Source: Ehretia macrophylla (Eukaryota; Streptophyta; Magnoliopsida; Boraginales; Ehretiaceae). From it: a stretch of 64,000 nt of DNA. Below are positions 35,766-47,659 of this stretch, one piece after another. Where the stretch lies: positions 19,190,762 to 19,254,761 of the forward strand of contig CM075783.1 in assembly GCA_037974665.1 (NCBI GenBank). The letters are read 5' to 3'. Position 1 is the stretch's first letter; every line of letters begins with the position of its first letter. The translations under genes were made by a program, and so were the position numbers. Below the pieces are notes generated by a model, which made no database searches, was not told the origin of the DNA, and was given only the letters and a program-made list of their open reading frames with translations.

Positions 35766-36575
35766 AAAGGAAGTATAGATTAAAGAGAGAGCTAGTTGTA
35801 GAACATCATTTTCAAGTGGATCCATATGTAAAAGGCACTTCCGAAATATGTTGTATACTTGTACAATTTCAGTCTTGGATTGGTAAGAATATTCATATCA
35901 GGCTTCTAACTTCTTTATTGATGTATACAATATGGTAATTTTAGGTCGTCAACGAAAAATTGCCAAAAAATAAAGTTAACGTTAAGAGAATTCCATAAGA
36001 ATATAAAGCTTTTTTTAACGTTATTGCAGTGTCTTTGTAGAAATCCAACAACTTACTATTGATTATTATTACTTTAGGCCAACCTTTTGAAAGTTTGTCT
36101 ACTAACTCCCACTGATATGTGATTTCTAGTTCACTTTTGCTTTGAAAACATGTTTGACCATTGGGCTTGGACACAATGATCAAAGATCCATTAAAATGTG
36201 CAACCTGTGGAAACTTTTATAGTTACCAGCGATGACGAACTTGAAGTTTTTTCTAATGGGAAAGTTGCGCAAGGAGCAGTGTTATTTTTAACAAATTTAA
36301 ATTTATTTTTAGTAATTAGAATCAGTCAATTTAATTCATAATATTTTTTAAAAAAATTGAATTTAATCCTTATCATAAAGGATTTTGTTAAATTAAAACG
36401 AAAAATTAGTTACTTGCAATTACTCTTTGGGCGACAAAATTAGAAAATACTAAATATTCAATGGGAAACTATTAAATGTTTCTTAACCATTTTTTAAACT
36501 AAGAAAAATTTTGTTGTGTACAAAATTTGGAGGTCTTGTAGAACTACAGTACGTTTAGCAGAGAGTGATCACTTA
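35766..36575. repeat. duplicated upstream flank of unit D
   Basis: Matches about 370-1270 of unit A with indels. The promoter and the first 400 nt of the gene are missing, because the flank is joined directly to the middle of a MEFSS gene at 36578-36581. Confidence 0.65.
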
Positions 36576-36580
36576 AAAAT

Positions 36581-36884
36581 GAACATATTGGCTGGGTCCC
36601 TAGGCCCTTTATTTGTGCGCCCCTGTCATACTCTTTGTTTTGCTTTTATTTATAGCTTCTCTTTTCTCAGTCAGATACTTGCTTTTTGTTCAAGTTCTAG
36701 TGGTTGAATCTTATTTAAATGTCTTTCTAAAGGCATTTCTTGTAAGTTCACTGTGCTTCAGAAAATTTATTTCACAAATTGGGTCATATATAGGTAGAAA
36801 CACAAATAGAAAAATAAAAGTAATTGAAATCCCTCTTGGGTTTGTTGGGTACTGCTCTAGCTCAATACTACGTACAAGAAAAGA
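36581..36884 (+). pseudogene. internal fragment of a MEFSS-family gene (gene 4)
   Basis: Corresponds to about 2366-2692 of gene 1 and is closest to that copy. It lacks the promoter, start, N-terminal half and C-terminal part. It has an internal 24-nt deletion after TTTTTGTTCAAG and at least one extra T (TGCTTTTATTTATAGC). The left junction shares AAAATGAA-like sequence and the right junction AAAG with gene 1 on both sides of the missing DNA, which fits deletion at microhomologies. Confidence 0.8.
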
Positions 36885-36885
36885 T

Positions 36886-37337
36886 ATGATGTGGTAGATC
36901 AGTTTTATTATTTGTTCCGAGAGTTTAGGGTTTGATGCAAGCTATGACAAAATATTAACCGTTATAATCGTGTACCACAAAGTAATTTAATTTGCATGGA
37001 CTACTTGTAATTACATGTTTTTATATAGGGTCCCTTTTTATATACATGCAAGATATTAATTCGTTGTTATACTTAAGTTCATATTTTTCTAAGAAACATC
37101 CTTCTGAGAATGAATATTAGTGGCATTAAACTATGTTATATTATCAGTAATGTACTCAAAGGGACATTTAAGAGTTGGATACAATGGCTGTATAACGTAT
37201 TGTTGTAGGTTTTGTCGAATCACAGCTCTCCATTTTATTAAAGAATAAATAAATAAATGTACTCAAAGGACACAATAGCCCCCCTCTACTCATATATTGA
37301 AGGGTGCAAGAATATTTTATCTAGCCTAATGGCTATA
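36886..37337. repeat. duplicated downstream flank of unit D
   Basis: Matches 3200-3690 of unit A. No gene is seen. Confidence 0.65.
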
Positions 37338-37345
37338 AACTCAAG

Positions 37346-38421
37346 CATAGTTCACGAATCGTGAATCGTATCGTGAATCAAAATATCATTTTTTCGAATC
37401 GTGTATCGTATCGAATCGTGAATCGTACCGATTCGGTTATATCTTTATAATTAAAAATTAAATAGTTTTTCATCCTTATAACATCATTCTAAAATTCATT
37501 TTTACAATAATTATACTTTAAGAGCATTCTATTTTTCTCACTAACCCTCAAATAATGATTTCATATTGTGTCATGGCCATTTTATTTTTTATTAACCATA
37601 ATTAATGATCAATATCAAAGTCCCAAATAAAATAATCAAAATTCAAAAGTGAAAAAATAAATGCAGGCTTGACTATCTTGAATAAGACAAAAACATGTCT
37701 TCAACTTCTTTTTTTTTTTTTTGCTAGAAACGTCTTCAACTTCTTTGTATTATTCCAAAGCAACAAAAAAAACATTAAACTAATGTGATAGTGGTTGAGA
37801 ATTTGCCACAAAACATTATCTTCAACTATCACTCAAAACTAAATTCAGAAGCATTTAAAATGCTAAAAACTTTTCACAGCTTCATTCCAACTCAAATCCG
37901 AAAGTAATGAAGAAACGAAAAGAGAGACTTACAAGTTACAAGCAGCGCGATGGAGTATCAACACTTTACACCGGCAGTGCGATAGATTTGTGCATTTTGA
38001 TCGAGATGCTAGCAGATATGTTGTCTTTCTTTCTCATAAGTTTTATGCTTGCAAATTACAATTTTGGGCATTTGAGTTTTTTAAAGAAATTGAAAAGGTA
38101 ATCTTAAGATGACTGTTTTTGTTCATTTTGATTGTTGATATTATATAGGAAATGGGCTAATTGTATGTTATTTAAAGAAATTGAAGTGGGTTTCACTTTA
38201 AATATAATTTTTGAATTTTTTTGTGTGCTTTTTTTGGTTAGAACGCGAATCGTCACGATTCGCCGAATCGGACGATTCGGCACGATTCATACCGATTTAG
38301 TGCGATTCATGGACCGATTCGGTCGAATTTGCGATTCACCCTATGATTCGAATCGTTTTTTGCATGTATCGTCTCGAATCGTACGATTCGTATCGCGAAT
38401 CGTACGATATCAATAACTATG
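37346..38421. mobile_element. hAT-type element 3 (CATAGTT family)
   Basis: 1076 bp with an 8-bp duplication AACTCAAG (37338-37345 and 38422-38429). The ends are CATAGTT and AACTATG, with dense CGAATCGTGAATCG-type repeats near both ends. Unit A at about 3677-3690 provides the uninterrupted site. The core has a 64-codon frame at 37907-38101 (MKKRKERLTSYKQRDGVST...) that may be captured coding sequence, but I cannot assign it. Confidence 0.82.
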
Positions 38422-38429
38422 AACTCAAG

Positions 38430-39227
38430 CATGTGGTACCTGTCAACAAATATAATGATTGTTTAGCTAATTTTGACTTAAGCCAATGACTAAGAAGTCA
38501 CTCTAAAGCAGTCCCAACTCCCCAACAAGACCTTGTACTACAAGATAAAAAAGGTGTAATATTCCAGATGCTAACTATCACAAATTATTTTATCATCCAG
38601 TCAAGTGAAAAAATGTTAATCTTTTCGTAAAGCGGCATTACCCGACCGCAGAAAGTTGCAATTAGCAATGTAATTGTTAAATGACCAAATTCATGAACAT
38701 ATCTCTAGCCTCTTATGTTAAGGTATACATAGTGAATTCATAAAATAAATAAATATATAAATAAGTAAATATTGAGTCTCTTGTATCCAAGGCAATAGTA
38801 AATCAGCCAACTTGGAAAGTTCATATAAACACCTTCGGATATTTCTTCATTGTGGTATATTTAGTAGGATTAGGTTCCGTTTGTTTGCAGCAAAATATTT
38901 TTTAAAAAATATTTTTTGAATTTTTTAATATTTGGTAACATGAAAATTTTGGTCAATTGAAAAATATTTTTTAGTCAAGAAAAAATTTAAGTTCAAAAGA
39001 GTGGAAATGTTTTCATATCCTCAATTTGGGAGAAAAAAATATTTTCCAAAATTCACTCACTTCACTCTCACCCTACCCTACCCACGGCCTACCCCTACCC
39101 CTACCCATCCCTTACCCTACCCCATACCCCTTACCCCCTACCTTACCCTCACCCGAACCCTACCCCCAATCACACCCCCTTCTACCCTCAACTTTTACCC
39201 TACTCACCATCTATCCTCACTGTTAAC
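38430..39227. repeat. duplicated flank with C-rich array
   Basis: Matches 3690-3760 and 4380-4630 of unit A, then 5390-5525, and continues into the equivalent of 11438-11640. It therefore carries the empty sites of the LINE and of CACTA element 1. A CCCTACCC-type array lies at about 39060-39195. No gene. Confidence 0.7.
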
Positions 39228-39235
39228 ATATATAT

Positions 39236-39241
<6 letters not shown>

Positions 39242-39311
<70 letters not shown>
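39242..39311. repeat. TA microsatellite and T-run
   Basis: About 50 bp of uninterrupted TA repeats followed by about 17 T. It replaces the left end of the CACTA element that follows. Confidence 0.9.
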
Positions 39312-40535
39312 GGAGACAGACCAGCTTGGTCCATCTCCATTTCTTTTTGGAGACGGGCTAGTCCATCTCCAAATGGCCCGTCCCCATTTGGAGACGGGCC
39401 AATAGTTCCGTCTCTATTTGGAGATAGACCACATGTTTATCTCCATTTGGAGACGGACTACAGGTCCATGTCCGTCTCCAAATAAGCAATTTTTTTGGTT
39501 TTATTTCTTTATTTTATTTGTTTAAGGGATACTAAAAGTACTATAATAAATTTTAAACTAAAAAGAATATATTAAAATAATTTAAACTAATTTTTTAAAA
39601 TCAAGATACTTTTAGAATTATATGATTTGTTTCTTTTTACCAAACTAAAAATCTTAACATTACTAATTTACTTAATTAAAGAAATCAAAAAAAATACAAA
39701 AAAAAATAAATTTAAATTTAGTTAATTGATTAATTAATCTTAAGAATTAATTATTAACAAAAAATTTATTAGTACGTACTAATAAATAAAATTAGATAAC
39801 TACATAATTAATAGATATTAAATAAACAAAAATATTATTTAATTAAATAATTAACTAATAAGGTATTAAATAAATAATATTAATTATATTTTAATTATTT
39901 ATTAATTTAGATAATAAATTAATCATTAAATTAACAAATTAAATTTTTTATTTTTTGAATTTCAACTTTTTTAAATTATCTAAAATTATTATTTAATTAA
40001 TTAGAATTTATATACAGGGCCGTCGACCATAAGTCTACAATGAAGACATCTGGGTGATGGCCCTGTTTCTAAATTCAAGTAGTTATTAAATGAACAAAAG
40101 TCTTGAACTAAACAAATAATTAACTAATTTGGTATTCAATAAATAATATTAGTCACAATTATCTATGTAGTCTCCACGATGTCGCCAAGTGGTGACAGTT
40201 TGAAGATGACATAGATAAGTCGTCTCTATATCGTCACCAATTGAAGACGGTTTGGAGATGTTATATGTATGTCATCTCCAAGTAATTGTCAATTGGAGAC
40301 GATTTGAAAACAACATATCTATGTCGTCTCTAAGTAGTCACCAACTGATGACTTTTGGAGACGAAATATAATCTCGTCTCCAACTAATCGCCATTTGGAG
40401 ATGGTTTGGAGAAGACTTATCTATGTCGTCTCCATTCTGTTTCTAATTTCAACAAAAATTTTCATCTTATTTTTGTCACCAATTTGAAGACGAATTGGCG
40501 ACGGACAGTTGCTAAAAATAATTTTTCCTGTAGTG
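39302..40535. mobile_element. left-truncated counterpart of CACTA element 2
   Basis: Matches the body of CACTA element 2 from the first TTTGGAGACGG repeats to the right end TTTTTCCTGTAGTG at 40535, followed by ATTTTATGACAA as in the other copy. It has only one body and no LTR element. The left terminus has been lost in the TA repeat. No coding sequence. Confidence 0.75.
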
Positions 40536-40786
40536 ATTTTATGACAACTTAGTATAATTAGTAGATTCATAATTTATTTTTAACCTTCCATCCCCTATGA
40601 AATTTGAACCTTGATCTCCCAATTATTAGTAGGAGTAATCCACCACTAGGCTACTTCTGAATCTTAAAAGATGGTTCATCATGGATTTTTGTAATTTAAA
40701 AACGTAGGAACCAACTTATTTTGCATTAATGATCTTTGAGTTGAGGGACTCTGGAATTGATAAAATGAATAGTAACTAAAAATGTC

Positions 40787-40917
40787 TGCCATTAGGGCTT
40801 TGATTCAGTGAAAATGTTACTCATTGTATATTCGAAAAGTTGCGAATTTGAATCTTATTGATTACGTTGTATATATAGCCTTAATTAAGCCTTCCCTAAA
40901 TTAAAAAATAAAAAAAT
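40787..40917 (+). mobile_element. SINE-like insertion, unit E copy
   Basis: The same insertion as 22342-22467, flanked by AAAAATGTC (40778-40786) and AAAAATCTC (40918-40926). It shows that units B and E share an ancestor that already carried it. Confidence 0.68.
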
Positions 40918-41656
40918 AAAAATCTCTTGGTCTCTCTTTCCATTCAACACAAATGTACAAATTTCTTGTTACTATTATTTGACAAATATAAAGTATAGAT
41001 TACAGAGAAAGATGATTGTAGAATATCATTTTCAAGTAGATACATATGTAAAAGGCACTTCCAAAATACGTTGTATACTTGTACAGTTTCGGATTGATAA
41101 GAATACCTTTTATGAGGCTTTTAACTTCTTTATTGATGTATACATGGTTTTTTTAGGTCATCAACGACAATTTGCCCAAAAAAAAGGTAAAAGAAAGAAA
41201 AAAAAAAGTCATCGACGAGAACAATTAAGTAGGACATTTCAACAAAATACAATACATGAATATTAATTACCAATTATGTTATTGACATTGGTTCTTATTG
41301 ATGGGATATGACTTTCAATATAAAAAGGTACCATTTTTATCCTTCAACTTAAAAATATTATTAGCAAATATTAAAAATATAATGAGATTAAAATCTTACT
41401 ATTCTCCAAATTTTTATAAAATTACTTAATTGTAGACATATAAATTTCAAGTTCATCTAGTATTATAAAATAACACTGCTAAAGGAAATGAATTACTGAT
41501 AATACCGATCAACTACCATCACAAGTACAAAGAAGCAAGAAAGAGCACGTTTGGAAAGAGAAAGAAAGTTTGATAAAAAAAAAAGAAAAAAAGAAAAAAA
41601 GAGTTAGGGAACTACTTATATTGCATTCATACCAACACGATGACTATTTATTTGGG

Positions 41657-42507
41657 AAATAATATTGAACGTCATCCCCTTTTTATCACCCAATTATCAC
41701 CCCTAATTAGATACTTAGTTGGCATACCAACTTGGTAAATAAATTTTATTTCTATCTCCCTTTATTAATTTTATTTTATTTCTCTCTCTTCATTTATTAT
41801 TTTCTCTATCTTTATTTTTTCCTTTTTCTCTCTTTTAATTAAGATTTCATCTTTCTTTTTCTTTCTCTTTTGTTTAATCTTACCTGATGTTTACCTTTTA
41901 CTTAGCAACAGTTTATGAATACATAATGAATGGGTCGATTGAATTATTTTATTAATTTGTACAAGATGTTGGTTCTTATCTTTCTCCATGGCTAAGATGA
42001 ATTCTTGATTTTACTAACAAAAACTACAAAAAAAAAAAAAAGAAAACTTCTTGAAACTTGGTTGTGAATTAAGTTTCTATAAACCCCCGATGGAAAAGCA
42101 AGCAAGAATGACTTCAAATGTGACATGTGCATCGCCAATTATTATTATATGCGACAACACTTTGAACAAATCTTTTAAGCTTGATTTTAACCCAACAAAA
42201 GAATTGAAGAGTTAGACTTCAAATGTAATGCTATCAATTTGTCAAGAAGAGAGAAAGATCTAAAAGATATATATAGTGAATGGTAGAAAGAGAAAAGTGA
42301 ATGTTTGGTAAGACTAAACAAAAGAGAAAGAAAGATAAAGAGGAAACCTTAATTAAAGGAGAGAAAAAAGAAAACATGAAGAGAAAGAAAAATAATAGAA
42401 AAGGAAAGAGAAATAAAAGTAATTTATCTAGCATGCAAGGCAACTAAGCATGCTAATTAGAATGTAATAATTGAATGATGAAAAAAATGTGACATTTAAC
42501 ATTACTC
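41657..42507. mobile_element. non-autonomous MULE, copy 3
   Basis: Same insertion site as copy 1, flanked by TTATTTGGG (41648-41656) and TTATTTGGA (42508-42516). About 80 bp shorter, with an internal deletion that removes most of the non-repetitive core. Confidence 0.75.
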
Positions 42508-43152
42508 TTATTTGGATAATGAACATTAGTCAAATCTTGCGTAAGAGTAGTATGAATAGGGTACGAGAAGTCATTGTCTTCCCTACAATTTTAGCTGACT
42601 TTAATCTATTTATTTAGGGTCCTTTAAAGGCTTGTACAATACAAAACCACCGGGCCTTTTTATCTAATCGTGTGATAATGTAAGTGTGAAATATTCTGAA
42701 ATTAATTCTTGTAAATATATTTTTTGATGTATTTTTTACGGGTTATAACTCTTTCGATAAAAAAACAAAATTAAAAGGCCTGTACAAAGAATATTCCTAT
42801 GACTCAAAGTTGGGCCCTTTGTCCTGTATGTCATCTTCATCGCTTACTCTATGGTCTCAAACAAGCACTTGTTGCGTTTACTTTTTGCATGGCTCAGTCA
42901 TCTCTTACACTTTCTCCGCTATTTATCAGATGGGTAAAGTCATGTGAAGCTCTTCAATTAAATGGAAATTAGTAGGAAGGTTATTAGTCATTAGCTTCAG
43001 TGAGTTTTTTACTGCCATTTTTTGGTCTAAAAAAAAATAACTCTTACCGGCACTACAACAAAACTTCCTGTAACCCTGTGTGTTCATGTTTACCGCATAT
43101 CTTTATTTATTTATTTAAAAAAAAAGGAAAAAGGAGAAACCAAAAAGTGTAT

Positions 43153-43164
43153 AAACCGTGTCTG
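43153..43164 (+). promoter_or_regulatory. orphan AAACCGTGTCTG element of unit E
   Basis: The first element of the family promoter is present, but similarity to the other promoters stops at about 43168 before GCCATT and the TATA box. The gene that should follow is missing. Its 5' UTR and first codons appear only after CACTA element 3. Confidence 0.6.
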
Positions 43165-45077
43165 CTATCAATGAAGAATGGGAACTGATCAGCCAAGTAC
43201 TAGCTAGACTTTCCCTATATTCACTACAAAAGATGAGGTAAAAGGGGGCACTTTTTTTCTATATAGGTGGCATTTTAGAAAGCGCCGCTTACAAATACAC
43301 AATATTTTAGTAAGTGCCACAACAAACGCCGCGGTAACGAATATCGCAAAACTTTAACATCATTTAAATTAAGCGCCACCTATTATATAACTTAGGCGGC
43401 ATTTAAACTAAGAGCCGTATATAATATTTTTTTACATTTTTTCATTGTTTTATAATATTTTTTCTCTATAGACGGCATTTTAAGAAACACTGCATATTAC
43501 AATAATCTAAATTTTATCTATATTTTGTTTTAAATTCGCTGTTGCTATTAGGCAGCATTTTTTGAAACGTCACCTATGAGTAACTTTTTTTTTTGGATGG
43601 ATAAATTTCAAAGAAAATCTTACTTCATGACTCGACTTTAGCCATAAAAACATAACATCTAGATTAGTTGTATTTCATAACCTAGATCAAGTCACTTTTA
43701 CCTTATTGTAACATTGACATACAAGGTATTAGGTACCCAAATTAAATGTTGAGATAATTCAAATAACAAAACTAACAATTCTCAAAATAATTTGATAACA
43801 CCAAATAAAGTTTATGTAAGTATCCATATAAAGGCAGAAAATCCTTAATAATTTTATAACATCATACAACATAGTAGTAGCAAAACAAAGTTTCACAACT
43901 TTGCAACATAATAAGGGCTAAAAGAAATACTGTGTAATAAGCCCAGAAAGTTGTGAATCAATCCTAATAAGTAGTTGGTTCAAATATCATACAATGTTCA
44001 AAAACTTGACAAAAAAAGATAAAGGGTAACATGACTAATCAGTCCAAAAATCTGTGCCCAAAATACCAACATATTACTCCGAACAAATCTGGTAGGTAGT
44101 AGGATCAAGCACGTGGAATGAATCTACAATAAAATAAGAAAAAATCAGTCCAAAAACTTTGCAAGATGCATACATCTAAATTAGATAGCTTAGGAACTCT
44201 AGCTTCTTATTCGTTTGCAACTAATTCAAACAATAATTTATATTTGATAACTAAAGTATCCATCTATGTGAAAACGTAAAATTAAGGGGCATTAGTATAA
44301 AATAAGAGGAAGGGACATAATAGTGGGATAAGAAGTTAAACTTTAACTACACAAGCGAGACTGATGTAATAAGTTCTAAAACGATCCTTTTTGCTTGTTT
44401 CTTGAAGTAAACCAGTAAGAATGAATTCATCCAAAATCAAATAAACCTAAACATGAAAAAATAATAATTGAATACTAAATAAAAACATATAGATTAGCAA
44501 GAGTCCTGAAATTAATGAGTGAGTATACATTAAGTCCAAGATATTGAAGAAGATGTCATATTCATTAAGTCCAAGATATTGAAGAATATGTCATCCATCA
44601 AGAATTCGATATAGGTCTTCTTTATACCTGTATCTTATACTAAGGTAATGATAATAAATTTCATTCACGAGCCTTATGGGCCTAGTTTCACGTATAAGAA
44701 CTTATTTCCCCATGATCACAAGGGTACTTTTTTCGAGAAATAGCATTGAGGACTAATGGGGACATTTATTTTAGTTATAATTAAGCTATAATCAAATAAT
44801 AGTTGTGGAAGAACATACAGTAAATGGAATAGCAACAAAGATACATCTTTATTAAAAAATCGTCTCAATCACAAGGGCACTTTCGCTAACAATTGAATCT
44901 ATTGAGAACTTCCAAGGTGAAGATCAATTATATAATTATGAAAACAAATATGTTGCATGAACTAATGAAAATAGTACATATAATGAAAAAGAAATTACCT
45001 TTCAATGAGTAACTGCAATTTTTCATTTAATTGATTCACATCTATCTACACCTTGGAACGTGCAGATTGTTCAACAG

Positions 45078-47618
45078 CTAGTAGGGCTTCACGTTCAGCC
45101 CCCTCGACAGCCAATAGAGCTTCACGTTCAGCCCTCTCGGCAGCAATAGAGCATCTCTCTTAGCCCGCTCAACAACTAATTGATTCTCCAAACGTCGTAC
45201 TTCCAATGAGGTATGCTTCGAGCCAAAGATTGAAGAAGGGGTTGGTCCCAACCCTTCTCCTCTAACACGACCCGGATGTTCTGCGCCCCGGATTTCATGG
45301 ATGGCCTCGTACTCTAAGTCAATCGATTTTGGGTCATTAGCTCCAATACCTAGAGATGCCATCTTTTCATCGAAAAATGATTTACTCTTAGCCTTCCCAT
45401 AGAAAATGAAAAGAGTTAAAAGGAAGAATTATATTATTTTTGATGCAGATAAAGAAGATTTTTAAAGATGCTATCATGTTCAATTTTTCCTACATATTGA
45501 TCGTAATTGGCATAATTTCAAACTCAGTTAAGATTGCTAAGCATGGCTTGTACATTGAGTTTCAAATCTTCCAACGTCAAGATAATTAGAATTCATATGT
45601 TATTTTTCTTTATAAGCAATAGATAATTGATGCTAATGAGGTAAATTTCAGAAATATATATATAAAGTTGTATTGTTTTGTGTGTGTGTGTGTGTGAATG
45701 AATGTTGCTTTGTGAAAGGAACGTGAAAATGCAAGTATTCTTGATTTTTGCTTCTGACCTATGCTACAACAAAGATAATGCGATCGAGAGAGCTAGATGT
45801 TTTCATGTACTTGATCAATTCTTTTGCATGTAGAAAATAAACCCACATGACCAAACAAGAAAAGCTTCAACAGTAGCATATCTTGTAACAATTGGACGAG
45901 CAAATGTGGAATGATTTATAATGAGAGACAAATAGTGTGTTTGAATTTTTTAGACAAAAATTTAGCTTTACTTATATTTGAAGTTTCTCTCTCTCTCTCT
46001 TTCTCTCTTCTATTTACTGTTATGTGGACTTTCTTGGGAAATTTTAGAAGGCAAAGCCACAAGAAGTATAGGCAATAACTTGAGCTATTTAAGTAAGAGA
46101 AAATTGTATGACTATCACCATTTTCTAAGCCACCTCTTTATCAAAAAAAGGAAAAAACATAAGAAAATAGATTAAAGCCAATGTGAGTTAGATGGACAAA
46201 GACAGTGGAGCTAGCAAATCTTAATTTTGTAATCAATCAGCAGACTGATGAGCTTATATTACAAAGTGGCATACAAGTACCACACGTCATCATTCTTTCC
46301 TTTTAACTCATTAATTACTATGTTGTTAATGTCTAAGCCCCTTTAATCATGATGTATTACAAGCTCTAGGTAGTTTAGCTATCATCATCTGTGTTTGTAG
46401 TTAATTGTCCCAGGAATTGATATCAAATACAAGCAACAGTATACACGCAAAGTCAAGCATCAAAGATTTAATATATTCAAAGTGAAAGAAAAAATCTCCT
46501 CCAAGGACAAAGACAAATAGAGGGAGAAATTACCCAAATATCGTGACACTCATGATCCATGTCGCCATTTTTCTTACCGTGCGTAATTTTGTAGAATTTA
46601 ATGGGACCCACGAGATGTTTCTTCTTTTTCTCCTACAAACATATATAGGTAAACTTAATTGTAATGTTTACTCATTTATTGTGAAATTGGGCAAGAAATA
46701 TAAAAGAGATTATTCTGAGTACCAGTGCATGCATTATATCGGCATAACTCTTATTGCCACATCTGTGTAACTCTGTTTGCCGACTTCTATATTTTTTCCC
46801 ATTTATTGATGCTTTTTGTCAATATAATTAACATCAAAGTTATAACAATAACTAAATACACACAACTATAACTACATAGTGAATAGATATTAAATATGAC
46901 ACATATGGTACTTACTTTACAACTTTTGGATAAATACACGTTTACCAAATGCCTCCATTGACGATCGTTCACCTCCTCTGGAACTGCATCAACAATTTCT
47001 TGCAAAGAACTTCCACTGTCTACTAATTTATAAATATGTTTCCTTAACTTGGACTTGTAGTTTCTCCATTTGGTTCCGATAGAATGAAGAACAAACTTTT
47101 CATACTTTTTGTTGTCATCCGGGTTGTCTTCAGGAAAAATGTAATGCTCCTAACACATATAGGAGCTATTAGTGTAAAAAAAGTATAAATAAAAGCTAAA
47201 ACAAGGAAAAGAGTCATTTACAAGGGTATAATTAGATCATTAACCATTATATACTTGATAATATCATCTTTCGTTGAACCAGAAAGGCGTCTCCAATCTC
47301 TATAAATTAGCAAACAGTAATTGCCCATGCAAATAACTACTCCACAGCCACTCGCCAACTTAGCTTTTCCCAGACCAATAGGCTGGCCCTTTAGGTTAAA
47401 TTCCACTGGGATTCGTTTATCCTTGTCAAGATGCCAACCTTTCCTACAATAGGTCTTGCCTCTTTTCTTTCTGGGGGTATTAGTTACCGAAGAATTCAAC
47501 CAATTCCAATCATTTAAATGTAGAAATTCATAGTAAATATCTATATTCTTAAACACATAGTATGTTCGGTACCTGGCCCCTGAGAAGATGATGCGTCTGT
47601 CACATTGATTTCTGCCAT
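45078..47618 (-). pseudogene. TNP1-like (Transposase_24) gene of CACTA element 3
   Basis: Plausible start ATG at 47618 (MAEINVTDASSSQGP) followed by a GT donor. Next comes an exon ending near 47238 with KKRGKTYCRKGWHLDKD, VEFNLKGQPIG and YRDWRRL, then an exon at about 47155-46916 with FPEDNPDDNKKYEKF, KWRNYKSKLRKH and VNDRQWRHLV. A last exon at about 45400-45078 has SFFDEKMASLG and EHPGRVRGEGLGPTP. These are the hallmarks of plant Ptta/En/Spm TNP1 proteins, thought to bind the subterminal repeats. I could not find the middle part (46900-45400), so the gene is either deleted or more heavily intron-split than I can see. The last exon holds a local repeat (RGLNVK twice). Confidence 0.7.
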
Positions 47619-47659
47619 TTACTGACAATTTTCATCACATACATGATTAGTGAAACTTT

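Noticed and set aside
37907..38101. Possible MADS-box-like reading of the frame in hAT element 3
   Set aside because: Only vague similarity to a KKRK...LSTLCG pattern; too weak to call.
45978..46175. 65-codon plus-strand frame starting MKFLSLSLSLFYLLL, like a signal peptide
   Set aside because: Comes from a CT-rich stretch inside CACTA element 3, antisense to the TNP1 gene; no further support.
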